From Cellulophaga baltica (GTDB taxonomy: Bacteria; Bacteroidota; Bacteroidia; Flavobacteriales; Flavobacteriaceae), in the NCBI RefSeq assembly GCF_018861125.1, contig NZ_JAHKQN010000005.1, positions 227,939 to 291,938 of the forward strand: DNA of 64,000 nucleotides, written 5' to 3'. Numbering within the stretch: the stretch's first letter is position 1; each line of letters opens with the position of its first letter. Made by a program: the position numbers and the translations under genes. Positions 35,800 through 45,609 of this stretch are shown piece after piece. The notes below the pieces were generated by a model that saw only the letters and a list, made by a program, of their open reading frames with translations, did no database searches and had not been told where the DNA came from.

Positions 35800-37311
35800 T
35801 TAGTTCATATGTAGCAATTCATCGATGTAATCCCTTTTATTAGACAACCTTGGTATCTTATGCTGCCCACCTAACTTACCCTTTAATTTCAACCAATCGT
35901 AAAAAAGGTTCTCTCTAGCTATATGCACTAATGGTTTCATGAGCGTAATGTTATTGTAACGCTTCGCTTCGTAATCTGAATTTAAAGACTTTAAAGCATT
36001 ATCTAAAAACTCAGTAAAATAAGCCAAATCTTCAGGCGGTTTTCTAAACTCAATTATCCACTCATGACCTCCTTTTTCTTTACCTGACATAAAAATTGGA
36101 CCAGCAGTATAATCTTTTATTTCTGAACCTGTTTTTTTACAGACACTTTTTAAAGCTTCTTCCGCATTTTCAATGATTAACTCTTCACCAAATACATTGA
36201 TATGATGTTTAGTACGCCCTGTAACCTTTATACGATAAGGATTAGTAGATGTAAACCGAATTGTATCACCAATTTTGTAACGCCATAAACCAGCATTTGT
36301 AGTAATAATTATTGCGTAATTTTTATTTTTTTCTACACCCCAAAGCGGAACAACTCTTTGCTCTAAACTTCCATATGTATCCATTGGTATAAACTCATAA
36401 AATATACCATAATCAAGCATTAGCAAAAGTTCATCAGAATGATTACGATCTTGAATAGCAAAAAAACCTTCCGAAGCATTGTAGATTTCATAGTAGTTGA
36501 AATTCTTCCTTGGCAACAAACTCTTATATTGATCTTTATACGGACTGAAACTTACGCCTCCATGAAAATAAACCTCCAGGTTTTCCCATACCTGAAATAA
36601 ATTCTCTTTACCCGTTTCTTCAATGACACTGTTTAACAACACCAACATCCAAGAAGGTACACCAGCCAAACTAGTAACATTTTCTTCAGTACTTTCTTTT
36701 ATAATCGCCTTTAATTTTGATTCCCATTCACTCATTAAAGACACCTTGCTACTTGGCGTACTACTTAATTCTGCCCAAAAAGGCATATTATCAATTAAAA
36801 TAGCCGATAAATCACCAAAAAAAGTACCATTATCTTCATACAACTCTTTGCTCCCTCCCAAACGGAGACTTTTACCTGTAAACAATTGAGAATTTTCATT
36901 ATTATTTAAATACAAACAAAGTAAATCTTTGCTCGATTTATAGTGGCAATCTTCTAAAGCTTCATTACTAACTGGAATAAATTTACTTTTAGCATTAGTT
37001 GTTCCACTACTTTTTGCAAACCATTTCACGTTTGTTGGCCAAAAAATATTTTGCTCTCCTTTTCTAGCTCTTTCAATAAAAGGCTCCACCTCTTCATAGG
37101 AAGTAATAGGCACTCTTTCTGAAAACGTTTTATAATTAAGTATTGAATCGAAATCATGCTTTCTACCAATTTCAGTATCTTTTGCAAAAGAGATTAACTG
37201 TTGTAATACTTCTTCTTGCACTTCACTAGGGTATTTTAAGAAAAGTTCTATTTGATGATAGCGTTTTTTAAGCAACCAAGAAGCAATAGAATTAAATAAA
37301 GGTATTGACAT
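35800..37311 (-). CDS. GH3-family (auxin-responsive promoter-like) acyl-adenylating protein
   Basis: A 503-residue member of the GH3 branch of acyl-adenylate-forming enzymes, which in plants conjugate hormones to amino acids. It has the ATP-binding motif 'WFAKSSGTTNAKSKFIPVS' (about 94-112), 'YEIYNASEGFFAIQDR' (about 273-288), 'GLWRYKIGDTIRFTS' (about 337-351) and 'VTGRTKHHINVFGEELI' (about 358-374). The full fold is present. In Bacteroidota its substrate is unknown. It is divergent from a DUF2797 gene, and no biosynthetic cluster surrounds it. Confidence 0.9.
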   Translation of the reverse strand: MSIPLFNSIASWLLKKRYHQIELFLKYPSEVQEEVLQQLISFAKDTEIGRKHDFDSILNYKTFSERVPITSYEEVEPFIERARKGEQNIFWPTNVKWFAKSSGTTNAKSKFIPVSNEALEDCHYKSSKDLLCLYLNNNENSQLFTGKSLRLGGSKELYEDNGTFFGDLSAILIDNMPFWAELSSTPSSKVSLMSEWESKLKAIIKESTEENVTSLAGVPSWMLVLLNSVIEETGKENLFQVWENLEVYFHGGVSFSPYKDQYKSLLPRKNFNYYEIYNASEGFFAIQDRNHSDELLLMLDYGIFYEFIPMDTYGSLEQRVVPLWGVEKNKNYAIIITTNAGLWRYKIGDTIRFTSTNPYRIKVTGRTKHHINVFGEELIIENAEEALKSVCKKTGSEIKDYTAGPIFMSGKEKGGHEWIIEFRKPPEDLAYFTEFLDNALKSLNSDYEAKRYNNITLMKPLVHIARENLFYDWLKLKGKLGGQHKIPRLSNKRDYIDELLHMN

Positions 37312-37378
37312 TTATTAGGTATATTTAAGCTTAATAAATTTTGAGCTAATTTCGCGTAACAATTTAAGAAATCGTTTT

Positions 37379-37386
37379 TAACTTTG
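37379..37386 (+). promoter_or_regulatory. Possible -7 element before the DUF2797 gene
   Basis: TAACTTTG matches TAnnTTTG 38 bp before the ATG at 37425. No clear -33 TTG at the right spacing. Confidence 0.35.
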
Positions 37387-37424
37387 CAGTTTTCATACTG
37401 ATTTTTCAGAACAATATTTTTCAT

Positions 37425-38219
37425 ATGCTTTACGAAGGTGTTTTACAAAAAATGCAAACAGAAATAGGAAAACCTATTCAATATTATTTGGTGTTTAAAA
37501 ATGACTTTTTAAACGTAAACCAGGTTTTGAATAAAGAAATTACTATTAATTTTATAAAGCACCAATGTTTAAATTGTGGCCTAGACAAGGCAATTTACAG
37601 GCAAGGCTTTTGCAAAAAATGTTTTTTTGAAATTCCTTCCGCTGGTGATTGGATTATGCGACCAGAATTAAGTACCGCACACTTAAATAAAGAAGATCGT
37701 GATTTAGCTTATGAAAAAAAGGTGCAATTACAACCCCATATAGTTTACTTAGCAAACTCAAGCTCTGTAAAAGTTGGAGTAACCCGTAAAACACAAGTGC
37801 CAACTCGTTGGATAGACCAAGGTGCTCATGAAGCTATTGAAGTTGTGGAGGTTCCAAACCGTTATCTTGCAGGAATTACCGAAGTTGCTCTAAAAGATTA
37901 TGTTAGCGACAAAACTAACTGGAGAAAAATGCTTAAAAATGAGGTTGTAGATGAAAGTCTTGAAGACTGGAAAAACAAGCTTAAACAATACATACCCGAA
38001 GAAGCATTACCTTACTTTTTAGAAAATAACAAGGAAATAGAAATTGAATTTCCTGTAAACAAATATCCCACAAAAGTAAAAAGTTTAAATTTAGATAAAA
38101 CTCCAATTTACACTGGTACTCTTGTGGGAATTAAAGGTCAATATTTAATTTTTGACGATGATACTGTTTTTAATATTAGAAGTAACGAAGGTTACTACGT
38201 ATCAATTAATGTTAGTTAG
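37425..38219 (+). CDS. DUF2797 domain-containing protein
   Basis: A 264-residue protein. Two CxxC pairs, 'HQCLNCGLDKAIYRQGFCK' and KCFFE (about 43-65), look like a structural zinc site. They are followed by the family's conserved 'PHIVYLANSSSVKVGVTRK' and 'PTRWIDQGAHEAIEV' (about 104-140), a GIY-YIG-like segment ('YLANS...KVGVT'). The C-terminal part is beta-rich. DUF2797 proteins have no established function; a nuclease-like relation is a guess from the motif. Its 3' end overlaps that of the convergent AsmA-like gene by 8 bp. Confidence 0.8.
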   Translation: MLYEGVLQKMQTEIGKPIQYYLVFKNDFLNVNQVLNKEITINFIKHQCLNCGLDKAIYRQGFCKKCFFEIPSAGDWIMRPELSTAHLNKEDRDLAYEKKVQLQPHIVYLANSSSVKVGVTRKTQVPTRWIDQGAHEAIEVVEVPNRYLAGITEVALKDYVSDKTNWRKMLKNEVVDESLEDWKNKLKQYIPEEALPYFLENNKEIEIEFPVNKYPTKVKSLNLDKTPIYTGTLVGIKGQYLIFDDDTVFNIRSNEGYYVSINVS

Positions 38220-40965
38220 TCGTATCTTTCTTTTTACCGAATAAACCACCTAAAACAGATTTAGCCGCTTCTTTTACATTTTCTTTTTTAGTCTCAGTAG
38301 TCGTTGTTGCTTCCTCTGTTTCTGTAGCGCTAGAATCTTCAGTAGCCGTTGTTTCTGTTTTATTACCTAATAACCCGCCTAATGCATTTTTAACCGCATC
38401 AGCATTATTTGTTTTAGTTTCAGTTGTATCTGTTGAACTAGAGTTTTTAGACAAAAGCCCACCTATAAGATCTGTTGCTTTTTCTTTACCTTGATTAAGC
38501 AATTTTTGTTTTTGAATTTCAACCAGTTTAGAGGTCAATGTTTTTACACCACTTGTTAAATCAGTCGAAACCGTAGGACTTGAAAAACTACCTCCAATAT
38601 TTGCCGTAACAGGTATTGTTAATTCTTCAAGTGAATCATCATCAATCTTAGCAATTAATCCTGTAACTTCACTGCCTAGGTATTTTGAAGGAACATCAAT
38701 AACTGCAGCATATTTCATACTTTGATCAAATGAATGACTACCGTTAACATTTATAGCAATATCTTGATAATTTACGGTAAAAGGCTTAACTGTTACTTCA
38801 CCATTATCAAAAGTAAGCGCCGTTTTCAATCCTTTTAAATCTAACTTATCTAAATCTAAAAAGTTCAATTTACTATTTAAAGTTGACAATACTTTAGTCT
38901 GACTAGGGTCTATTTCTGTTCCTAAAATTTCACCTAATAAATCACCTGAAATTGTTGCTAAATTTGGAGTAAAATCATCGTTCAAATTACCCGAAATTGC
39001 AATATCTGAATTAAGTTTACCTTGCACTGCACTAGCTATTGGTGCCAATACTTTAAACAATTGTAAAGAATTAAAAGTTTCAGAAATATCAAAACTATCC
39101 ATACCCAATTTCATAGCAAATGTTGGCGTGGCATCTTTAGTAGAAACCTCTCCATTAAACGACAATTTACCATCAAATATAGATGAAGTCATATTTTTTA
39201 AAGTTGCTGTTTCATCTTTTATAATTAATCCACCAGATACGTTTTTCAATTTAAGGTTGTCATAAATAACTGTTGCTGCAGATGCATTAATAGTAGCATC
39301 TAAAAACGAAGGAATTTTAATTTGTTCTGTAGCGGTTGTTGTTTCTGGTGTTTCTGATTTAGTCTCCATTGCAACCTCAGCAGTTTCTTCAACCATAAAA
39401 TCATCAACTGAAAAAGTATTTGATTTTAAATCAAAATTACCTTCAACATTCTCATCGTTAAACATAAAGCCTAACATATTATTAATAGTACCTTTAGCAC
39501 TAAAATCTGTTTGTCCGGTAGCACCATTTAACTCATTTAAAGTAACAGTTTTAGGATTAAACGTTACTGATGTTGACGTTAATTTTACCGGGCTTTTTAG
39601 TTCTTCTGAATTGTAAACAAAATTCTTTAAGTTAAGGTTTCCTTTTACATCTGTATTTTCATATTTCTCATTTTCAATTGAAGCCATATCAAAAGCTGCA
39701 TCAATATTTGCCTCAAGTAAACCCTCTAAATTTAAATCTGCTGGCACAGGATATGCCTGAGCAATATTTCCTAAATTCATTTTACCATCAATATGGGAGC
39801 TTACTCTTGTATTCCCCATTAAATCTCTAATCTTAGCCACCATATTAAACTTATCTTCATCTATCATAAATGAAAGCCTATTAATATCTACATACGTATC
39901 TTCTGTTACACCAGTTTCGTTATGTATTTGAGTATCTATATACACATGACTTACAGATTTTGGTAGATCAGGATATTTAAATGATGCATTATCAGATTTA
40001 AGATCAATATTAAACATCGGAATATGAGTTTCATCAACTATGCCATTAAAACGACCTTCAACAGAAAAATTACCTGTTGTTTTTACATCTTCAATGTTTT
40101 TAGAATACACTTCAGGAATTACTGCCAAGAAATTTTTAAAATCTGAAGATGGAGTTTTAAAATTCACATCTAATTCTTGGTTTGTTTCATTCACTTTAAT
40201 AAAACCATCAAAAACTAATGGCAACTGATTAATTAAAGCTTCATTTTTTAAAAACGAATAAGTATTAGTTGCTAAATCAACACCAATAAGCGCATCTAAT
40301 TTAACCGGATTTTTATCTAAGTAATGCGTGCTATCCATTTCAAAAGAAACCAAAACACTTGTTTTTGTATCTAATTCAGATTTCACTAAAGATAAATCTC
40401 CAGCACCAGAGTGGTTTAAATCTAGCATTTCTAAATGCATGCCTGTTGCCTCATCTAAGTAAGAAATTCTTGAGTTTGTAAGCGCATAAGATTCCATTGA
40501 AAGAGAGAAACTACTTGACTCTTCTTCTGTAGCAGTTCCAGTAGCAACCTCCGTTCCATCATCTACAGCTATATCATAATTAGCTTTTCCATCAATATCA
40601 ACAATAATATTTACCAATGCATCATCAATAGACAAGCTTGTAATACTCATCGGCTCTTCGGCACCTTTAAAAAGTTCTTTGATTGACATTTCTAAAGCTA
40701 CTTCTTTTGAAGCAAACAATGTATCACCTACAAAAGGAGCCTGATTAACTAACGATATTTCATTTAAAGTAACTTTTGCATTTGGGAAAGATGTAAATAA
40801 GGTTAAATCTGCATCTTTAAAATCAAAATCTGCCGCAATACTACTATTTACTTTTTCTTTGATAATGGTTGCTATTTTACCTTTTAAGAAAAAAGGTGCC
40901 GCAACTAATAGTATTACAAATACCAATAGTATAATACCTACTATTTTAAATATTTTCTTTTTCAT
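38212..40965 (-). CDS. AsmA-like C-terminal region protein
   Basis: A 917-residue envelope protein. The start is ATG at 40965 (MKKKIFKIVGIILLVFVIL), an N-terminal membrane anchor (about 5-25), followed by the AsmA N-terminal domain ('FFLKGKIATIIKEKVNSSI', 'LTLFTSFPNAKVTLNEISL') and a long beta-rich body typical of AsmA/TamB-like lipid-transfer bridges. The tail (about 800-917) is low-complexity, rich in T/E/S with three short repeats of 'A..ALGGLLG' type (DLIGGLLSKN, NALGGLLGNK, SVLGGLFGKK). AsmA-like proteins are linked to phospholipid transport to the outer membrane. It stands alone here. Confidence 0.88.
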   Translation of the reverse strand: MKKKIFKIVGIILLVFVILLVAAPFFLKGKIATIIKEKVNSSIAADFDFKDADLTLFTSFPNAKVTLNEISLVNQAPFVGDTLFASKEVALEMSIKELFKGAEEPMSITSLSIDDALVNIIVDIDGKANYDIAVDDGTEVATGTATEEESSSFSLSMESYALTNSRISYLDEATGMHLEMLDLNHSGAGDLSLVKSELDTKTSVLVSFEMDSTHYLDKNPVKLDALIGVDLATNTYSFLKNEALINQLPLVFDGFIKVNETNQELDVNFKTPSSDFKNFLAVIPEVYSKNIEDVKTTGNFSVEGRFNGIVDETHIPMFNIDLKSDNASFKYPDLPKSVSHVYIDTQIHNETGVTEDTYVDINRLSFMIDEDKFNMVAKIRDLMGNTRVSSHIDGKMNLGNIAQAYPVPADLNLEGLLEANIDAAFDMASIENEKYENTDVKGNLNLKNFVYNSEELKSPVKLTSTSVTFNPKTVTLNELNGATGQTDFSAKGTINNMLGFMFNDENVEGNFDLKSNTFSVDDFMVEETAEVAMETKSETPETTTATEQIKIPSFLDATINASAATVIYDNLKLKNVSGGLIIKDETATLKNMTSSIFDGKLSFNGEVSTKDATPTFAMKLGMDSFDISETFNSLQLFKVLAPIASAVQGKLNSDIAISGNLNDDFTPNLATISGDLLGEILGTEIDPSQTKVLSTLNSKLNFLDLDKLDLKGLKTALTFDNGEVTVKPFTVNYQDIAINVNGSHSFDQSMKYAAVIDVPSKYLGSEVTGLIAKIDDDSLEELTIPVTANIGGSFSSPTVSTDLTSGVKTLTSKLVEIQKQKLLNQGKEKATDLIGGLLSKNSSSTDTTETKTNNADAVKNALGGLLGNKTETTATEDSSATETEEATTTTETKKENVKEAAKSVLGGLFGKKKDTTN

Positions 40966-41089
40966 ATACTTCAATTTTTATTTTGATGGCTATTTTAAAA
41001 ACAGTTGCCGAAAAATACAATTCACCCACAACTATTATTAATAAAAACGAAAAAAAGAATAGCTTATTTCATTAAAGCAAAAGTAAATA

Positions 41090-41806
41090 TTAATACTCTA
41101 ACTCAATTTCTCCACCAAGATCTAAACCAAACCTTTTTCTGAAAATATATACAAATAAATACAAGAAAGGAGTGTCAATAAAAGCGACAATTATTTTAAA
41201 AATCACACCACTTATTACCAAACCACTAAACAAATCCCAAGGAAGCACTTTAAAAACACATAAAAGCCCCACAACTACAACGGTATCCATGATTTGCGAC
41301 AAAAAAGTAGAAAAATTATTTCGCAACCACAGGTGTTTTCCATTAGTGACTTTTTTCCAAAAATGATATATGGCCACATCAATATATTGCGCAATTAAAT
41401 AAGCAATCATTGAAGCAAAAACTGCAATTGGAGAAAGTGCAAAAACCTGATTAAAAGTTTTATTATCAATAGGTGATGTTTTTATAGCGGGCATATAATT
41501 AGCAAGTAAAATAATGCCCATTGAAAAAAACGATGCAAATATACCTGCTGTAACTACTTGATTTGCTTTTTTTCTACCGTATATTTCTGAAATAATATCT
41601 GTTATTAAGAAAGTAATTGGATAAGGCAGTATACCTACTGAAACTTCAAAAAGTGATGCTCCAAAAACTGTAACATCACCAAATGGTTTCCAATAAAAGA
41701 ATTTTTGAAAAATTAGATTGGACACCACCAAAGATGTGATGAACAAAGCTGCTAAAAATAAATAAATTTTAAAAGCTAGTTTTCTGTCTTTGGGAGTCAT
41801 CGGCAT
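41090..41806 (-). CDS. Queuosine precursor transporter (YhhQ family)
   Basis: A 238-residue inner-membrane protein with about six helices. Family signatures are 'GILPYPITFLITDIISEIYG' (about 58-77), 'KKANQVVTAGIFASFFSMG' (about 79-97) and the late 'LRNNFSTFLSQIMDTVVVV' (about 161-179), which match the YhhQ/PnuT-related queuosine-precursor (preQ0/preQ1) importers. It starts 9 bp after the stop codon of sppA in the same orientation, so they are probably co-transcribed despite unrelated roles. Confidence 0.9.
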   Translation of the reverse strand: MPMTPKDRKLAFKIYLFLAALFITSLVVSNLIFQKFFYWKPFGDVTVFGASLFEVSVGILPYPITFLITDIISEIYGRKKANQVVTAGIFASFFSMGIILLANYMPAIKTSPIDNKTFNQVFALSPIAVFASMIAYLIAQYIDVAIYHFWKKVTNGKHLWLRNNFSTFLSQIMDTVVVVGLLCVFKVLPWDLFSGLVISGVIFKIIVAFIDTPFLYLFVYIFRKRFGLDLGGEIELEY

Positions 41807-41815
41807 ATTAATACT

Positions 41816-43576
41816 TTAGTTTACACTCAACACAAATGGCATTCTTGCTTGAACCCCTTTTTGTTTCATTGCATTTTTAACATCTTTTAATATTGAATAC
41901 GTTTCAACACCTATTTCATCTTTTATAAATTCTTCCTTTATTTTAGAACTTACACCACCGTAATCCTCCATAAAGCGCTCAAACCCTGTTTTATATTTTG
42001 GGAATTTTTTAATGCTAAATTTATCCAAAGACACCATTGTTGCAGCACCTGCAATTGCATCATCTAAACCACCTATTTCATCAACTAGTCCGATTTTTTG
42101 AGCATCAACACCACTCCAAACTCGACCTTGAGCAATACTATCTACGTCGGCAGTTGTTATACCCCTACCCGCAGCTACTCTACTTAAAAACGTCTCATAT
42201 GTTTGCTCTACACCTTCTTGAACCACAGATCTAAAATTTTCATCCATAGGTTCAAAAAGTGAATAGTCTACAGAGTTTTTATTTGTACCTACCTGCTCTG
42301 CATTTATCCCTATCTCACCGGCTAGCTCACTTGCATTTGGTATCACACCAAAAACACCTATTGAACCTGTAATTGTTGTAGACTCTGCATATATTTTATC
42401 TGCACCCGTCGCAATATAATAACCACCAGAAGCAGCTACATCACCCATTGAAACGATAACAGGTTTAATTGCTTTGGTCAACTCAACTTCCCTCCAAATA
42501 ATATCAGATGCCAAAGCGCTACCTCCTGGAGAGTTTACGCGAAGTACAATTGCTTTTACATCATCATCTTCACGAGCTTTTTTAAGAGATTTATTGATTA
42601 AATCTTGCCCAATAACATCCGGACTTCCTTCACCATAAATAATTTCTCCTTGTGCATAAATCACAGCAATTTCATCATCACCTTTTAAAAGCTTATTTTT
42701 ATTAGCTGTTGGAATGTACTCTTCTAATGTTATGTAGTTTAAATCATCAGTTTTAGAAACACTCGTTGCATTCATCAACTTAGCCTCATACTCATCATAA
42801 AATAAAATATCATCAATCAACTTTGTCTGTTTTGCAAGCTCAGGTTTTCTACCACCTAATGTATCTGCGATCACATTAATGTTTTCAAATGAAATATTTC
42901 TACTTTCTGAAATTTCAGTAACCATTTCACTCCAAAGTGAACTCAGCAATTCTTTTATTTGAGTTCTATTTGCTTCACTCATCTCGTTTGATAAATAAGG
43001 TTCTACGGCACTTTTATATTTACCATGGCGAATAACTTCCATTTTAACACCAGTTTTCTCTTGCAGATCTTTATAAAACAAAACTTCTGAAGACAAACCT
43101 TTAAAATCTATACCCCCTACTTTGTTCATAAAAACACTATCAGCTACTGAAGCTAAGTAATAATCTTTTTGTGCATAAAAATCCGAATACGCATATACAA
43201 ACTTTCCACTTTCTTTAAAATCATTTAATGCTCTTCTTATCACTTGCGTTTGAGACAAACCAGCATTCATAAAATTATTAAGAATACTTATTCCTTTTAT
43301 TTTATCGTCATTCTTAGCTACTTTAATCGCATGTAAAATTTCATCTAACCCTTGTGACTGTTCAAATAAACCACTAAAAGGATCTGTATCATCCCCACCT
43401 ACGTAATCAACTACAGCATTTGGAATTTGCACTTCTAAAATTGAATTACTTTTCACAATTTTAGCATCATCTCCACTACCTAATAAAGCTGCAAATATTA
43501 TAAACATTCCAAAAAGGACTCCGAATGCGATAAGACAACCAATTATAGCTGCCAGAAGATTTCTTAAGAATTTCAT
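41816..43576 (-). CDS. sppA: Signal peptide peptidase SppA, 67-kDa type
   Basis: A 586-residue inner-membrane protease that degrades cleaved signal peptides. The start is ATG at 43576 (MKFLRNLLAAIIGCLIAFG), giving one N-terminal transmembrane helix. It has the tandem-domain layout of long SppA. The catalytic lysine is in 'MEVIRHGKYKSAVEPYL' of the first half and the catalytic serine in 'VSMGDVAASGGYYIATGAD' of the second half ('TITGSIGVFG' follows). The active site is formed from both halves. The queuosine transporter gene follows closely. A divergent HPPK-dNK fusion lies upstream. Confidence 0.95.
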   Translation of the reverse strand: MKFLRNLLAAIIGCLIAFGVLFGMFIIFAALLGSGDDAKIVKSNSILEVQIPNAVVDYVGGDDTDPFSGLFEQSQGLDEILHAIKVAKNDDKIKGISILNNFMNAGLSQTQVIRRALNDFKESGKFVYAYSDFYAQKDYYLASVADSVFMNKVGGIDFKGLSSEVLFYKDLQEKTGVKMEVIRHGKYKSAVEPYLSNEMSEANRTQIKELLSSLWSEMVTEISESRNISFENINVIADTLGGRKPELAKQTKLIDDILFYDEYEAKLMNATSVSKTDDLNYITLEEYIPTANKNKLLKGDDEIAVIYAQGEIIYGEGSPDVIGQDLINKSLKKAREDDDVKAIVLRVNSPGGSALASDIIWREVELTKAIKPVIVSMGDVAASGGYYIATGADKIYAESTTITGSIGVFGVIPNASELAGEIGINAEQVGTNKNSVDYSLFEPMDENFRSVVQEGVEQTYETFLSRVAAGRGITTADVDSIAQGRVWSGVDAQKIGLVDEIGGLDDAIAGAATMVSLDKFSIKKFPKYKTGFERFMEDYGGVSSKIKEEFIKDEIGVETYSILKDVKNAMKQKGVQARMPFVLSVN

Positions 43577-43647
43577 TAAAATTTCGTTATAAGTTATCCA
43601 CAAAGATAACTATTGTTAATTTGTTTTATTTATTTTGCCATGTTATT

Positions 43648-44796
43648 ATGAGCAACCCCAAAACAATTTATTTATCATTAGGTAGTAATCTTGGAAATAA
43701 GATGTACAACCTGCAAAGTGCCGTTTTCAAAATATCAGAAAGCATAGGTAAGGTACTTGCTATTTCAAATGTTTACGAAAGTGTTTCGTGGGGCTTTGAG
43801 TCTGACGATTTTTTAAATATTTGTATTGCTATAAAATCAAACTTATCCCCTACTGAAGTTTTAAAAGAAATTCATACAATTGAACAAAACTTAGGACGTA
43901 TTAGAGGCGAAGTTATTAATGGCTATTTACCGAGAAGTATTGATATTGACATTCTATATTATGACTATGAAATTATCGACACTGAAACATTAACCATACC
44001 ACACCCTACATTACAAGAACGTTTGTTTGTATTAAAACCATTGAGTGATATTGCACCTCAATTTTACCACCCAATATTAAATAAAGACACTCGCAATTTA
44101 ATACAAATGAGTCGTGATAAAAGTGGCGTAAAACGTACCTCTTTTAGAATATACAAAACGAGAGAACTACTTTTATCTAAGCTAAACTTCATTGCTATTG
44201 AGGGTAATATTGGTGCAGGAAAAACAACTTTAGCTGAAAAAATATCAGAAGATTTTAATGCAAAATTAATTTTAGAACGTTTTGCTGACAATCCATTTTT
44301 GCCAAAATTTTACAAAGACCCAGTTAGGTTTGCTTTTCCGTTAGAAATGTCCTTTTTAGCAGAACGATACCAACAGTTTTCCGATGACACCTCACAGTTC
44401 GACTTGTTTAAAAGTTTTATGGTTGGTGATTACGACATATTTAAATCATTAATTTTTGCGAAGGTTACTTTGCAAGAAGATGAATTTAAAATTTACCGAA
44501 AAGTGTTTAATTTTATGCACAAAGAGGTGAAAAAACCTGGTTTATACGTTTATCTGTACCAAAACACAGAGCGTTTACTTGAAAATATTAAAAAGCGTGA
44601 TCGTGAGTATGAGCAAAATATTCCACCAGATTATTTAGAAAAAATTAATCGTGGTTATTTAGATTTTATTAAAAGTGCACCTGATCATAACACGCTAATA
44701 ATTGATATTAGCAATTTAGATTTTGTGAAAAATTCAGAAGACTATTGTATTATTCTCGATAAAATCATAAAACATACATTATCTGTAAAAAATTAA
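43648..44796 (+). CDS. folK: Fused HPPK (FolK) and deoxynucleoside-kinase-like protein
   Basis: A 382-residue fusion. Residues 1-160 are 6-hydroxymethyl-7,8-dihydropterin pyrophosphokinase, the folate step before FolP: 'IYLSLGSNLGNKMYNL' (7-22) and 'YLPRSIDIDILYYD' (93-106). Residues about 178-382 are a deoxynucleoside kinase fold with P-loop GNIGAGKT at 186-193 and a basic lid 'KKRDREYEQN'. The position of the DR[ST] motif of active dNKs reads 'FMVGDYDIFKS' (about 257-267), lacking the arginine. The start is ATG at 43648; the frame extends 27 bp up without a better start. Folate and nucleotide pools may be linked through this protein, which is inference. Confidence 0.88.
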   Translation: MSNPKTIYLSLGSNLGNKMYNLQSAVFKISESIGKVLAISNVYESVSWGFESDDFLNICIAIKSNLSPTEVLKEIHTIEQNLGRIRGEVINGYLPRSIDIDILYYDYEIIDTETLTIPHPTLQERLFVLKPLSDIAPQFYHPILNKDTRNLIQMSRDKSGVKRTSFRIYKTRELLLSKLNFIAIEGNIGAGKTTLAEKISEDFNAKLILERFADNPFLPKFYKDPVRFAFPLEMSFLAERYQQFSDDTSQFDLFKSFMVGDYDIFKSLIFAKVTLQEDEFKIYRKVFNFMHKEVKKPGLYVYLYQNTERLLENIKKRDREYEQNIPPDYLEKINRGYLDFIKSAPDHNTLIIDISNLDFVKNSEDYCIILDKIIKHTLSVKN

Positions 44797-44914
44797 GACA
44801 ATTTTCACATTTTACTTGCAGAAACGATAAGCTTTTATTTAATTGCAATCGTTAAAAGTATTATTTCTGTTTATTCAAAACAATTCTTTTAAAACTAACT
44901 AACTCAAACTATAT

Positions 44915-44950
44915 AAGACCGTCTACTCACTCAATAGACGGTCTTTTTTT
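44915..44950. terminator. Bidirectional terminator after the HPPK-dNK fusion gene
   Basis: AAGACCGTCTA (44915-44925) and TAGACGGTCTT (44935-44945) form a GC-rich 11-bp stem followed by a T run. It lies between convergent genes. Confidence 0.8.
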
Positions 44951-44964
44951 ATTTAAAACTTATT

Positions 44965-45495
44965 TTATTTCTTCATTTTAGACCATAAATCCCACACAAC
45001 AACACCAGCACTTACTGATATGTTTAAAGAATGTTTGGTGCCATATTGAGGAATTTCTAAAACAATATCACTAGCACTCACCACATCTTGAGCTACACCT
45101 TTTACCTCATTACCAAAAACTAAAGCGTATTTTTTATCAGTCTCAACTTTAAAATCATTTAAAAAAACTGCTTTCTCAGCCTGTTCAATAGACACAATCT
45201 CAACTCCATCACTTTTTAAAGTATTCACTAAATCCATAGTATGTTCAATATACTCCCAAGCAACACTTTCAGTTGCACCTAAAGCTGTTTTATGAATATC
45301 TTTATGTGGTGGCCTTGCAGTAATACCACACAAGTAAATTTTTTCAACCAAAAAAGCATCTGAAGTTCTAAAAACAGAACCAATATTGTTCAAACTTCTA
45401 ATATTATCTAAAACAATAATTATAGGTGTTTTTTCTGCATTTTTAAATTCGTCTATATTTAAACGGTCTAATTCGCTATTCTTTAATTTTCGCAT
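44965..45495 (-). CDS. TrmH/SpoU-family RNA methyltransferase
   Basis: A 176-residue SPOUT methyltransferase for 2'-O-methylation of tRNA or rRNA with SAM. It shows motif 1 'LDNIRSLNNIGSVFRTSDAF' (about 29-48), motif 2 'YALVFGNEVKGVAQDVV' (about 122-138) and motif 3 'LEIPQYGTKHSLNISVSAG' (about 146-164). It is short, lacking an N-terminal substrate-binding domain, so the target cannot be inferred. It is divergent from mutS. Confidence 0.9.
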   Translation of the reverse strand: MRKLKNSELDRLNIDEFKNAEKTPIIIVLDNIRSLNNIGSVFRTSDAFLVEKIYLCGITARPPHKDIHKTALGATESVAWEYIEHTMDLVNTLKSDGVEIVSIEQAEKAVFLNDFKVETDKKYALVFGNEVKGVAQDVVSASDIVLEIPQYGTKHSLNISVSAGVVVWDLWSKMKK

Positions 45496-45609
45496 TATCC
45501 TTAATTCAAAAAACTTATTTCAAAATATCAACAATACTCTTTAAACCCTTAGGAAAATAGTATTTTCGTTCACATTATTTTATGCAAAAATAGGTTAATT
45601 ATATAGCAT

